This document shows, piece after piece, positions 12,791 through 25,444 of a DNA stretch of 64,000 bases. A model generated the notes under the pieces. The model saw nothing but the letters and a program-made list of their open reading frames with translations, had not been told where the DNA came from and made no database searches. Location of the stretch: contig JBBDHG010000004.1 of NCBI GenBank assembly GCA_037951165.1, positions 372,001-436,000 of the forward strand, in the 5' to 3' direction. How positions within the stretch are numbered: the first letter of the stretch is position 1; each line of letters begins with the position of its first letter. Source of the DNA: Lophius americanus (Eukaryota; Chordata; Actinopteri; Lophiiformes; Lophiidae). Made by a program: the position numbers and the translations under genes.

Positions 12791-15700
12791 AGGTTTAAAT
12801 CACCAATTTAAAAGTACAGATTATTACTGAGGAAAGAATTTGGATGTATTTGTTTTTTAATGCAAAAATGTCATAGTGATCAGTGGAGCCTTGTTTTAAG
12901 ACATCTCTGCAGTCTGTGCTGTTACAGTTACTCGATGGTTCAGTAAATATCCAAATATGCATCTTCATATCTACAGAGACAATTTGTCAAGCCATATAAT
13001 AGGTTGAAGTAAGAAATCCCGGGGCTGATTTAAGATTCTGCTACAGTGGGCTGAATATGCCAAATCATTCAACACTAAGGAAAATTGAATCTTTCCACTT
13101 GTTCGCAGAAGAGATGATAAATGATTAAAAAAAAACACAAAAATAGTTGTCACTAATTGGGAGAATCCACAGGGGCATTATTCATTCATGGTGATTTCCT
13201 AATAAAGATTGTCTAAAATTGTGGTGGTGATAGATAAAATCATCCATTGCATCTTGGGTAACCATGATCCTTGCCTGATTGCATGTATCGTCTTTAAATA
13301 GGACTTGGAGCCCAGTCTGCCTCCATCTGTGTACGCTAACTCCCACACGCAATTTGTCAGTGATATGTAGACAAGTGTCAATACCCCTCTGTGAAAGCTC
13401 CAGGAATTTTCCCCAACCTAATGAGACATCTGCTGCTGGCTGTACGTCAGTAGGTGCAGTCCCACGCAAAAACGTTATTCCTGTGTTAATGATAAAACTG
13501 CGTCATTCAGGTAGGTTCAATGCATTGTAGGTATTAATTAACACACTCTACTCATGCAAAGCTAAGCTGCTTCGTCTGTCAAATCAAATATCTATCTGGA
13601 TGAATATCAACAAGTATACAGAACAAGGTGTTCTCTATTGGACTGAAATGTGAAAATATTAGGGTTGCAATTGAAGAAATCCCATTCATTATAATATTGA
13701 GTTTGATAAATGCCTTCCTGTTTGTAGGGTGCACATGCTTACCTAATATTAGCCTTGTCCAAAGACCACAGAGAGCACAACGTGCTGAGCCCTTGCAAAA
13801 CTAATGTCTGTGTCCTACAAGAAAATGTCAGAAAATATTTCATGGGCTCAATTTTCACTGATAGATGGGACAGGATTGTCAGGGCAGGTAATACATTCTA
13901 TACAAAGGATGAACTTTCACTAAATCCTGGTTTTGGATCCTGGTAGATTGTCTCGTTGTCTGGAGTGTGATCATCTGATAGCATCCCAAATAAGGCATTG
14001 ATGTGCAGATAGTGATGATGTTAGTTTTAGACACAGAAATAACATCTGTTAAGCCCCATGAACTCAAGGCACAGATCCATACTCAATAATAACTAGGAGA
14101 GCACTAATACAGGTGAACCCTAATGAAGTGCAGTTCGGAATAACCGTCAGATTAATAATGCTGGATAGAGCGTCACGCAGGAATTTGTGAGGCAAGACTG
14201 GACTATAGCACATTGATGGTCTAAAAGACTAAATCTAAGTTTTGGGTCATTCTGTAATGCAGGCTTTTCTCTAATCGATTCACAATATAACATTTTGGAA
14301 AGCAATATGGTATAATACAACAATGCATTCCATATATTTCTCTAAGCTTTGAACAAATGCATGAGCAGTTAAGAGTAAAAGCCTGATATGCTTGTTCGGT
14401 CTTACCTTCTTTCACCCAACAAAATGTGTCAATTATACATTCACATGCCATTAAGTCCATGGTGATGATGACCAAACCCAGCCTGCCTTAAAATAATCTC
14501 AATGTCTGCATATATTTTCTATATATAACAGATGTTATATTGACGTAACTAAACCCACATCCCAAAATATCTTAAAAAGAGAAATGTGATGTGTCGCAGG
14601 GACAAAACTGGTTCCATCTTGCAGACATCATAATTGTGTAAACATATTAGTTGTGATTGACATTACCATGGATAAAGAATACTTAGTGTATCGTTGGAAA
14701 GCATACATTTGTGTGCAGGAGATGTTGCAGAGGCTTATATGTGCATTCTGATTCTTCATCTCTCACAGTGAAAAGCTTACAGTAGAACTGCATCCATTCA
14801 AGATAACCTATTGACAGGCTTTTTATACGGAAACCTGTAACTGCTATATTTTAAACAGTGACAATGGGAGCTGTCTGTTGCGAGCAGTGATATGTAGAGA
14901 ACTTGAATTTTGTGTTAAGTATATTCAGCTAAATTAAAAAAATAATTTAATATATTTATTAATTGACGAAATATGAATGCAATACACAGCGGAAAAAAGA
15001 AGTGACACAGAAGAAATGTAAATGACATATAGACAATTACATATACACAATTTGTTAAGTGTGAATGAGTGAGACACCATATGATAATATAATATACTAA
15101 AATATAATAAAACATACCGTAAGTGGCTCATCTGAATATAATTATTATAATCAATAATGACAATTTTAATAATGATAATAACAATAGCAATTTCAACAAT
15201 CAATTCATACAGCGATGAGGAGTGAGGCATGACCCGGGCACCAGATGGGCGAGCAGTCGTAACGTGCGGATGAGCTGTGTTGAACAACAAAACGAGTTTA
15301 AAAGAAAAAACAGTGTCAGGATATGGAATGACTACTGCAATGTTTCTGAAGTTTGGGGTAAAAGCCCATTCCTAAGCCAAACAGGCCAGGTTTACAGCAG
15401 CATATAGACTAACAAAGCGAAAATGGTCACAATACCAGCAATGGTGATCAATTTACTAACAAACAGCACCATCTAGTGCATTTAAGGAAAATGAACTTTG
15501 GCTTACACTCATTCGAAACACTGAAAATAAACTAGAATCCTGATGCAAGAAATTTACCAAAGTGACCTAGTAGTAAATTATTGGTTTAATAAATTGAGCT
15601 TTAATACACAATAGGGACTTATCTAATAAAAATTAAGATCATGGACTGGATGCGCCTTCCCAGTATATGGTTGTGTATCAACCCAAAAAATGTATAATCA

Positions 15701-16499
15701 AAATATGAGGACCCAAAAAAGGAGAACAAACATAATTCCAATTGCATACAGACATGTTTAAAATAACTGAAACCATTTAAACCTAATTTATATCCCCCTA
15801 ACTACACATCAAACAGCTCCTTAAAAAAAAGTTGAAGTTAAGTTAAAAGGTCCTAATTAGACCAAATGTTGAGCTAAGTCACTGATCTAATGAAAGGAAC
15901 AGGAAGCAGTTATGATTGAGGGTAAAGGAAGCGTCTCTGAGCTTCAGTGAAGCTCAAGCAGAGAATCTAAATGGCAAAGAGGAAATCTAACCTTCTATCA
16001 TATGCGCCACACTATCTTACCTGTTCAAGCACCCAGGAGACGAGCACCGAGGGATTCCCTCTCCGAGATGTATTCCTAGCCAGTTCACCACCTATCAAAA
16101 TAGAAAACAACAGCAAAGAACAGGTCACTCAGTTCCTGCTTCCTGACTCAGATAAACAACTTAGTCACTGTGCACTCATCTGTAAGCCAAAATCAAAATG
16201 AGAAGGATTCTCTTTCTTCTCAGAAAGTCAACACTGCAAGCCATCTGTTGGCAAATGATGCTTTCCAAACGAACATGCCTCCTCTATAAAAATGAAAAAC
16301 AATGAAATGATAAACAAATTCTCACATTTCTCCCAAAATTTCAATGTTGACTCAGCTCCACTGAAGACAGAGAAGCATTATTCTCATTCTGGATCAACTA
16401 TTTATCCATGATCATATGCTAGATTAGTAATAAAATCATAAAATCTTCAATATACAATTCCTAATGTTGGGGGTGACAAAAACGGAAAACATGGGGCAG
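12791..16499. other. Intergenic; one unexplained open frame
   Basis: Mostly AT-rich DNA with no recognisable gene. The only frame that looks compositionally protein-like is on the minus strand at 13469-13182 (95 codons, containing LGWGKFLELSQRGIDTC and DAMDDFIYHHHNFRQ). I do not recognise a family, it has no supporting splice context, and the opposite strand is also open over part of it, so it may be antisense of decayed coding DNA. A plus-strand frame at 15971-16201 is likewise unassigned. Confidence 0.4.
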
Positions 16500-18054
16500 C
16501 AGGATAAATTCTTTTCAGGAATCTCCCCAAACAGGTCATCTTTGGACAAAGCAGACAGGATCCTGGAGGCTCCTATGAGGTTACTCGGTGCAGCGAAGAT
16601 GGCAGAGGAGTAAGTACTGATTGTCACCAAGGGTGGCCAAATATTGAAGTCTTTCAGGAAACTGTGTTTTCTTTGAAGGCTGCTTAGAAAAATCTGTAAA
16701 AATTATCAATAAAACAAGTAAATTCAAATTACTTGATTACTGACTAAGCCTAAGAGCTTAAATATAATTTTATTTTTTTTAAAACTTCCCATCAAATCTT
16801 CAAAAGAGACATTTTTTTATTGCACACTAGTCCACAATATTTAGGGAGCACTTAAATTACATTGGATCTTTTGTTCTTTTGTCTGATCAACAAAATATTC
16901 AATCTGAAAATCTTTATTGATGTACATTGTGTATTTTTTTGAGAACAACGACGAAAGAACAGTTAACGTTAGGTGAGTTTCTGCACAGAAGGCTCTGAAT
17001 CAAAATCACTTTCCTAACTGGACAGAATGATATCCCAGAAGTTTAAAAGACTTATTGTGATAGTGTAATGATGAAGTGTCCCCCTTTCGAGAGTGACAGC
17101 GTCTGTGTAAGTATTTGAGACGATGCAGCCAGTGGTCTAAGCAGATTGTATGTGATAAAAGTTATAACAGTTGTGAGTGATCCTCTTTGGATGGAATGGC
17201 TGGGATTTTTCAGGTCATTTGCAAAAAAAATTCCGATCTTTAACAAGATTCAAATTTTAATTACATAAAACCCCTTTAAAGTTCTCTAAACTTTCTGCCT
17301 CTCACAGATGTACAAACATGCTAAAACTCAAATCGGGGTCTGGATCCAGCAGCCAGCGCATCTAGATTTGCATTAATCAGTTTTAGAAAAAGACTCCAAA
17401 TGCACCTGCACATCGAAGCCCTCTGATCGAGAGCAATGTCAGATGGTGCACCTATAATAAATAAGAGGCTCAGTAACAGCAAAACAGATGAATTCTACTA
17501 TGCTTTTGAAGTGGTTGTAGCTGCAAAGATGCCTTCTAATTTTTGGAAAACATGAGATGAAACTAATGCTTCATGGATTTCCCTATTAGTGATTGTCATA
17601 GCATTTTCACTGCTATGTACTCTTTCCTTCTTCTAATGTCCCAAAAACATCCTTTACAAAATCTAACTTGAAGTTAATCAAATAGCATTTTACCTGACTA
17701 TGTTGGACTGCCATGACTTTAGTGCAGCTCCACTCCAGGAATAATGTAGACGTTAACCTGAATAATTGGCGGTGCTCAGACTGGTGAATTTTAGGGCAAA
17801 ATCACCGCAGGGGGTCCATGACAAAGAAACTGATGAAAACTGAAATCTGGATTCCAATGAATATGAGAAATTGATAAAGGTGGCTTTGACATAGATGTGG
17901 GCTCCCACCTGTAATTAATGCAATGAACTTTAGGAACAAAATAAAATCATTTATATTTATGCATTCCTAAAATTACATGCCATTTTAACGTTCAAGTTAT
18001 TGTACAGTGAAAATCCTGCTGTACCGGTGACAGGAACATTGAGCTTAAATGGAC

Positions 18055-18340
18055 TGTACTTATATATCGCTTTTTTAGTCTGCTCGACCACTCAAAGCAC
18101 TTTACATCGTGAGCCAGCATTCACCCATTCACACAAAAATTCATAAAGTCATCAACGAGGTTGTCATAGAAGGCGTAATTTGCTCATCAGGAGCAGTAAC
18201 CATAATTCCCACACGAATGGAACAGCCATTGGGAGCAACTTGGGGTTGAGTGTCTTGATCAAGGATATTTCAACATGTGGACTGCAGAGGAAGGGGATCG
18301 AACCACCAACCTTCAGATATGTGGACGGCCGAGATATTAA
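18055..18340. repeat. Dispersed fish repeat (CACTCAAAGCACTTTACA type)
   Basis: Carries the familiar string of landmarks of a common teleost repeat: a TATATATCGCTTTT start, CGACCACTCAAAGCACTTTA, CATTCACCCATTCACACA, GGTTGAGTGTCTTGATCAAGG and GGGGATCGAACCACCAACC. It lies between two blocks of the slc12a9-like pseudogene. Confidence 0.7.
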
Positions 18341-20849
18341 TACATGAGATGAAACTGAGTCAGTCCTGCTTGAAACAAAAGCTGCTGAGAACAAATAAAC
18401 TACAAATCTAATGTAGCACAATTCTGAAATTGTATGTAAACAATTCTGACAGTATATGAGTAATATTGGAAGTCACTCACCTTTTATCTTGTTACTGCTA
18501 TAAATGAGCCAGGAGTACCAGCAAGGAAAGGTTTTTATCAAGAAACATCTTGCGTAATCATTTATACATTTCATGTCAACTTTGAATAATCGTCTTGGCA
18601 CAGTGATTTGACAACTTAACTTAGAAATAAGATGCGAGTGCAAAATAATATCATTTTCATTAAAGGCATTTCCACAAAATCATGTTGTAGTGATTCATTG
18701 ACTCTGGGACCATGTTGGATATAAGTGCTTTCAATTAAAAATGCTTTTTATTTTTATCTGTATTTTTCCGTCCAATAATCCAGGAAATAACCCAAACAAT
18801 TACAAACAAATTTCATATCCGAGACTAATAGGTCATGTTAATAACATTAACCGTCTATTTCAATGCATTGCCCCTTGAAAACCTTGTGCCCTGGCATTCA
18901 TGCAGATATTCTTTGATACGCTCTACCAATCAAAACACAGCCAAAGAATGCAAATGTGTATAGTCCTTCAAGGCCACACCATTAACTACTGGTGGGCTGT
19001 GAGGTTTTGCGTCCTTGGATATCCATTACGTCACATTCATTATGATTCGAGGATAACAAAATCCTAAATGAATGACAATCTAAACAAACAGGTTACAATA
19101 TACTATTTTTTTAATGTCATTCAGGAGGATAAACATTTTTGAATATAAATATGTATTATCCAGCCTTTTACATTTGTTCACATTGTAATAAAATTATATG
19201 TCAAGCACAATATTTACTGTTGTGTCAAATCAAGGATTCAGTCTTTGAGTGCATCCTAATTTTGAAAATTTTAAACAATGAACTCTCACCAAGCATACAA
19301 TGAAGAGCAAGAAGAGCAGGAGAGGGCCATAAAGCCGAGACCACCCGTATCCTGACGACAACACCTGTTGGAGCTTCAGCATCCTCTTGACGGACAGTAA
19401 AACGACGTTATTTAAGATTGAAACACACTGGCATACTTGGATTAGTTATGGGATATAAGGTCCAAAATAATATCACTGGGGAACTTGTGTAGGAATTATA
19501 TTCTTGATGTTATGACAAAATACTGAGAAACGTTGTCCTCATACTCAACAGTTTCCCTCTGTGCTTGGTGGCAGTGGTAAAGTAAAGATGTATGGTTGCA
19601 TTCTTGTACATTATCACCACTGCTTTGATTGTCTGTTTCATGGAGCTTTTAGCAGACTAAAAACATGGCTATGAATTATTGTTGGATCACATTGTAAAGC
19701 AAATTGGATAGCAGTTCTCTCATCTTAGACATTTTCTTGTGAGTTCAATGCATTCAAGTTAAATATGGTTGTGCTACATGGAAAGAACATTCTGTCACTC
19801 GGTGTGTGTAACTGCAGTGACTGCCACGTCCTGTGACTTCACAAGCTTAGCAATGTCAGTTTGATTTCAGCTACGCTTAATGGTATGACATTATGTCAAG
19901 TGAAAATATTTATTATCATTAAGTCTGGGTAATTATGAGTTGAAACTTTATATTATTGACTTCTAATGCTTACCTCGATAACTGAAAATGATTTTAAGGC
20001 ACATTTTGCTATTGAAATAGTTAAATTGTTTTTTATTGTTCTTCTTCCAACCTCACTCAAGCAGAAAACACGCAGAAAGGAAATTTCTCAGTGCCCGTTC
20101 GTTCATTTCAGACAGGATATTCAGGAAAATATGCTGTTTCAAGCATTTGTTGTGCAGGTCCAATTCATTTGTTATTTTGGTGAAATTTAAGCGTAAAACA
20201 CAGCTCTTTCGTTCTATCTGACCAACGATCAGAAGTGATACGAGTAAAATGAGATGATGTTCTAAATGTTGATTTTCCTTTTTCATAGCTTTTTTTATTT
20301 CTATGATATGACATACCTCTAGCCAACTTTAAGCTGAGGAATCTCTGACTTGAGATCAATTTATATAAAAAACCCCTTAATCAAAACACAATATCACCCT
20401 ATGATGATGATAGAGATGAATTATCTGTCATATTAAGATGAAGAGGGGAACTGTACCAGTGTTGGATAAAGAAAGCTATGTTATGAGCAGGCATGTTCTC
20501 GTCAATCCATGAGTCAGGTTTAACCAAATGAGACTTTTACCAAAGTCTTTTTCATGAGTCAAGGATATAATAAGCAACTCCAGCATCTAGAGCCCCATAG
20601 ATGGAGATAGCAAAGACAGATGATACAGTAGACCACCAGGAATATACCAATGGACTGGTGGAGCCCTGCTAGACTCACAACAAATCCTTGGTGTAAATTG
20701 AAAAAAATGTTTAAAGCCATTTACTTATTCAATGTATTTTGTCATTTACATGATGCTGTATATACAAGAGAAGGATAACACAAATTCATAAAGTAGCACA
20801 AAAAACATTTGCTCCTTATTCATTTACATTCATGCTCACATTCACTCAC

Positions 20850-21095
20850 AGCAAGAAGCTACCGGGTTTGAATCCACCTCTGCCGGCTGTGTGGAATTGG
20901 AATGTTCTCCCCATGTTTTCTTTGCTTCTGTCTGGGTACTCCGGACAGTCCAAAAACGTGCAATAGAGGCGAACTGGTGAATCTAAATTGCCCATAGGAC
21001 TGACGACTTGTCCGGGTAGTTCCCTGCCTCTCCCCAATGCCAGCCGGGATAGGCTCAAGTCCCTGAAACGATGGGACTAATGAATGATGAATGAA
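20850..21095. repeat. SINE-like dispersed fish repeat
   Basis: Landmarks of a very common teleost repeat: GGGTTTGAATCCACCTC, GTTCTCCCCATGTTTTC, GTACTCCGGACAGTCCAAA, CTAAATTGCCCATAGG and GCCGGGATAGGCTCAAG, ending in an ATGAATGA tail. It is inserted within the slc12a9-like ruin, upstream of its second block. Confidence 0.8.
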
Positions 21096-21720
21096 TGATT
21101 TACATTAACAGATAATTGCCTCTATTTAATGTTAATTATTACAAGATATTTGGAACTCAGTTTCCTAAAATGAGAGCAGATTTAGATTTTCCTGTTTTTT
21201 GATCATATACGGAATCTTAATCTCTAGATCTTTTCGGTGCGTTAAAAAAATATTTTCATCTTTGATTATACACTAAAAAAACCCACGTAGAAATGGATAT
21301 TTTTATTTGATTAATTCAAAGTAATATGTATATAAACAAACTGCACCTTGAGGTGATGGAGACGTTTTTTCAGGGACGCCTCAGACTGATTCAAAGTTTG
21401 TATCCAACTGGATCATTTCACCCAACTGCTGGTACCAACCTGGTGTGACCGCGATAGAAGAACTCCTTACATAAGATTTATTTCGTTTTTGGTTCGATTT
21501 CAAAAGATTATTTAAAGATTTAAAGAGTTTTAGTTTAAAATGTTCACACAGAATCACAACGACGTTAATCACGAAGAGAAAAGTTGGGATCTGGTTCTGG
21601 ACCTCTGGCCATATCTAAGGGGCTCTGACCCGGCTGGTTGAAAAACCCACTTCTGGGCTCTGGAGAGGAGCTGGGAGTGGGTCGTTAGTGTAGAAGAAGA
21701 GCTTTTTCTGACACGGTGCG

Positions 21721-22596
21721 TGTATAAACAATTAAATCCAGATCACGGGCTTCTTCTGAACTTTCAACATGCATGATGCCAGTATGCTTCTGATGTTTGT
21801 CTGTAGTCATGTGATCACAGGCAACGCAGGTGATGACGTTCTCTGAATGAATACTTAATAAGAATTCAGGTCAGACTCATCCAATGTCTTACAAGATCTT
21901 GATGCTTTACAAAAAAACGAGCCACTATTTCCTACAAACAGGACAATGACTATTGATGCATCTTCTTGGCAAGAAAAATAGACAATTTTTTAGTTAATAA
22001 AAATGTCAGCATGCAATCAGTCATTAAAATTTCATGTTAAAAAATTTTCTTTGTCATGATCATCTTAAAAAGCAATACTATATTGCTCATTTAATTACAT
22101 TCGAAAAACAGAGCGATATCTTTCTATTCTTAATAGATTTCTGAATTGAAAAAGGAGAAAGATAGCAGCATGCACTCATCTACAGCAAGCGCAACATTTA
22201 AAACAAAATGTAAAGAGAAATAAGATGAAATTATTCAATAGCTTTAAAGTCAAACAATCTCTGAGTATGGTGATCAGTAAATGAGAATAAAAATAATCCA
22301 GATCCACCACATTTATTTATGTTTTAATTTATGTGAAGATGTAGTTTATTCTGTTCATTCTAATTGCAGGATATTGGATGAACATTTGATTGAATTAAAA
22401 GGGACTGTTGGGCCCCTGCAGATGCATGCACTCTACTGTGTGTCAGTCTAATTCGGAGAAGCAGAGAGGATAAAACCCAGAAAATTACAACTGTCTTGCT
22501 CAACTGGATTTTCATTCTTCTTTCATTAATAAAGGTTTTTGTGTTAAACGAATGCTGTTAGAGGAGAACACTGAGTCCAATTACATTGTCCTTGTA
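21721..22596. other. Spacer downstream of thpo with polyadenylation candidates
   Basis: No exon recognised. On the minus strand AATAAA signals occur at 22345-22350 and 22313-22318, about 250-280 nt past the thpo stop, and could end its 3' UTR. Confidence 0.4.
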
Positions 22597-24136
22597 TCAC
22601 TGGGATGTACAGATATCCTCCTGTGCAACCATGAACCGCTCCAGTTTGCCTGAAATCAGCTGGTTGTAGTTGAGGAGGACTATCCTCAGACTCTGGGTGG
22701 TCTGAGGAACACAAGACAGTGCTGTACCCACCACGGGCCCCTGCTGATCCAAACAGAGAAGGAAACAATGAAGAATACTTCAGAAATAAGTAACAGATTG
22801 TAATAATAACTGCAGCCATCCAAAGAACATGAATAAATGTGACGGGATGTTGGAAAATAAGCAAATAATTGGTGAATCTACACTGCACTTGTGTCAGTGG
22901 TGTCATAATAGCTCAAAAATACTTCAAGAGCATTGTGTAAAACAGATCACAAGACATCTATATTGCACTCAGACACGCTGGGAAAGTATGCACTGCTATC
23001 TTCTCCTTGTCCTGAGGAAGGAAGGCATAGGGTCACATTACTTCATCACCCTCATGGCCCAGATATTCCCGTAAAGCAAAGATTTATGAGAAACCAGGAT
23101 ATTCTCACACTAGGGGAAACTGATAAGGCCTCTGATTCAGACCACAACACATGTTCACTCTTTGAATTTCATGAACACTGATTAAAGTTGTCGTTATTTT
23201 CCATTTCCTGTGATGTGTTTGTGTTTGAGTTTGTGTGCTGATCAGAGAGGAATCCATGTTAAATTCTAATTTAGAGTTACATATTGCTGATTAAATTGTT
23301 AAATGTGTCCAAGACATCCGGAAACTTTTGCAGCATAAGTTATAATGATTAGCTCAGCATGCACACTTCTTTAAACCGAAATATTACTGAAAACAGCATT
23401 TATGTGAATTCTTGCGTGCTTGTTTGTAGTTCTGAGTTACCACTTCTTACACTCAGCTGAAGATGTGTGAGAATGAGAAGATAGTTGTTGATGTTGTTCT
23501 CAAGTCTCTGCAGCTCTAATGTGGCACAGCTTGGCTGACTTGGGGTCCTAACAACCTTCACACTTTCAATAAGAAGCCTTAAGGATGCAACTATGTCTCC
23601 TCTCTTCTCTTCGTGCTGTGGTAAAACAGACATATAAACAAATGATAAGCAATACATTTCATAGGAAATAATTAAGGATAAGGATTTACGATTCGTGCTT
23701 GTCAAACATACTGATTTGTTTTCCCAAGATGCTACATGAAGCTCGATGCAGGGTAGATGAACAGGCGTGGAGTAGGTCATGGAACCGTTACAAACACTCT
23801 GCAAAGAGGAACATCATGCAGACAAGCTGGAGGATTAGATATAACAGGAGAACGATGGACTGGAAAAGGTAGGGAAAAACAGTCATACTCTTACCAATGA
23901 TCTCTCAATCTCTGCCACAATATTCATAGCCCTCCTGGCTCCTTTATTACACACAAAATCTATAGGCTTGGTTCTAGCATCCCACATCTCAGAGGCTACC
24001 GTACAGAGCAGCAGAAGCCCTGAACGAACACACACACACACAGTGAAGCTGAGGCACCACAAACCAGTGTGTTTTCGCACTGAAGTTCTCAATCAAGTCA
24101 AACATTTTAGTCCCACTACTCACAGCTTAACGCCAT
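22597..24136 (-). CDS. thpo: Thrombopoietin (Epo/Tpo family four-helix cytokine)
   Basis: Thrombopoietin is secreted and drives thrombocyte production through the receptor Mpl. Exons on the minus strand: 24136-24124, 24019-23895, 23798-23712, 23615-23451 and 22740-22597, all GT/AG, phases 1, 0, 0, 0, encoding 177 aa. Exon 1 contributes only 13 coding bases, the same split as in mammalian EPO. Residues 1-19 form a signal peptide (MALSWLLLLCTVAS). The mature part has Cys at 28, 49, 63, 105, 140 and 174, N-glycosylation sites at N50 and N73, and LISGKLERFMVA in the last helix, comparable with LLRGKVRFLML of human THPO. The long glycosylated tail of mammalian THPO is absent, as in other fish. Assignment to thpo rather than epo rests on the KPIDFVCN start of helix A and on adjacency to clcn2, as at human 3q27. 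Confidence 0.85.
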
Positions 24137-24171
24137 GCCCTGCCTGGCTGCTCCTGATGAATTTGTTCCAT
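24127..24171 (-). promoter_or_regulatory. Upstream ORF overlapping the thpo start codon
   Basis: An ATG at 24171-24169 opens a 14-codon frame (MEQIHQEQPGRAWR) that ends with TAA at 24129-24127, seven bases past the first base of the thpo ATG (24136) and in another frame. A ribosome that uses it must pass the thpo start. In human THPO an overlapping uORF in the last 5' leader segment is known to repress translation. Whether this leader includes the uATG depends on the start site, which the TATA box predicts near 24200. Confidence 0.6.
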
Positions 24172-24225
24172 TGAGAAGTCTGCGAGGTGAAAATTCCCTG
24201 TGTCCACGTAAAGGAGCTATGTGTC

Positions 24226-24234
24226 CTTTTTATA
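24226..24234 (-). promoter_or_regulatory. TATA box of thpo
   Basis: TATAAAAAG on the minus strand, about 90 nt upstream of the thpo ATG. It predicts transcription start near 24200 and a leader of roughly 65 nt that contains the uORF. Confidence 0.55.
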
Positions 24235-24239
24235 CTCGC

Positions 24240-25179
24240 ACCGCTTGGTTTCCCACCTTCCCATTCAGTAGGGGGAAGTGTGAGTGTTATCTAGCCTGAG
24301 AGCAGGATGTGCTCCAACTTCCCTGCTGCGCAACATAAAAAATTGTATGAACAAAATTAACATTTCACTGATACAATTGAAGTTGTTATGCTTCTTGTTT
24401 GGCCAACGTTGGCTTTTCCCCCTGCACTTTCAAGGTAGAGCATACGCCAATGGTAAATGATTTATTATTGTGAAAGATTCCCTTTACACAGCTGAAATCA
24501 AATCCACTCAACCACACCAATATGTGGACTATTTACTTTTTCTTTTTTTCCCTTTTTTTATGATTTGCAATGGCCAATAGAGGTAGCAGCTTGGGTTCGT
24601 AAAAGTCAGAGAACTGGTGTCAGAGGAAGCTAAACTGTCCTCACATTGCTTGGGGGTGAATATGTGTTTAAGCTACATAGCCAGTTAGTTGTGACTTAAC
24701 CATGTTTGACATCACGCACATATGTGAGCAGACTGTTAATATATCAGCCAGATTGATTTCACATGTACATTCTTTGAAGCTTATACACATACCCACATTA
24801 TAGCAATATTTAGATGTATTTTTCTTAATCTTCTATTCAAACTACACTTTTTATTTATTTATTTTTTTTTATCTACTTCAATGACACCTGGTCTTTGGCT
24901 TGAAAGGTAACAAGAAATCCCTGCCAACGTTATTACCCATCTCAGGGTGGTCGAGTGGCCTTTTTGGTACTATTTGCGATCCAGGGGGAAGGTGGACAAG
25001 CCTCCTTCGCCCGGATGCACTGCAACCATCCATCGGTATTAATGCCCACTGGGCACAGCTGGATGATGCGGTGACGCTCCAATTCAATTGCGGGGGGAGT
25101 TGAGGAGGTGTAATAACTGTCAAAGAGAAATAGAGAGGAGCAAACACAGGGGAATACATCCTTCTCATCTTAGACACAA
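24240..25179. other. Spacer between thpo and the CpG-rich block
   Basis: No gene recognised. AT-rich until about 24870, then rising in G+C. Overlapping frames near 24878-25177 on both strands have no family signature. Confidence 0.5.
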
Positions 25180-25398
25180 GTTCTAAATCATCACCTCAGC
25201 TTGGACATTGACTGAAACCCTGCCCTCTTCTATTTGCCCCAAGCTGTTTATGCGCGCCATGATACACGCTCATTAAGTCTAATCTTAGATCTAAGAGTGT
25301 GCGCGCGCCCCTCTGTTTGATCGTGGTCACATACAAGTAGCGCGAGCAAGGTGCAGAGGGGGAGAGAGAGAAAACGAAAGAGAGAGGTAGAGAAAGAA

Positions 25399-25444
<46 letters not shown>

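Larger units (their letters stand above)
16500..21720 (-). pseudogene. slc12a9-like cotransporter pseudogene (unprocessed)
   Basis: SLC12A9 belongs to the cation-chloride cotransporter family, multi-pass membrane proteins. Blocks occur on the minus strand in family order: a TM1-like piece IPTFLFVINVVVIL (about 21600-21550, weak); AGLHQSIGIFLVVYCII then AISIYGALDAGVAYYI (20670-20522); SGYGWSRLYGPLLLFLLFIV (19390-19290, donor GTGAG); VGAHIYVKATFINF and ISVFISFFVMDP (17908-17758, clean AG and GT borders); NDLKNPSHSIQRGS (17246-17110); FLKDFNIWPPLV and SNLIGASRILSALSKDDLFG (16679-16530). Each aligns with SLC12A9 as I remember it. The second block has an in-frame TGA and a frameshift, and the fourth needs two frameshifts. 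The C-terminal exons were not found. Retained introns show this was a gene copy, not a retrocopy. Confidence 0.75.

Noticed and set aside
16500..21720. slc12a9-like blocks as a working gene
   Set aside because: In-frame TGA, several frameshifts and missing exons in the readable blocks; a pseudogene fits better.
22829..23181. Plus-strand open frames inside thpo
   Set aside because: They lie in thpo intron 4 on the opposite strand, overlap each other in different frames and carry no family signature.
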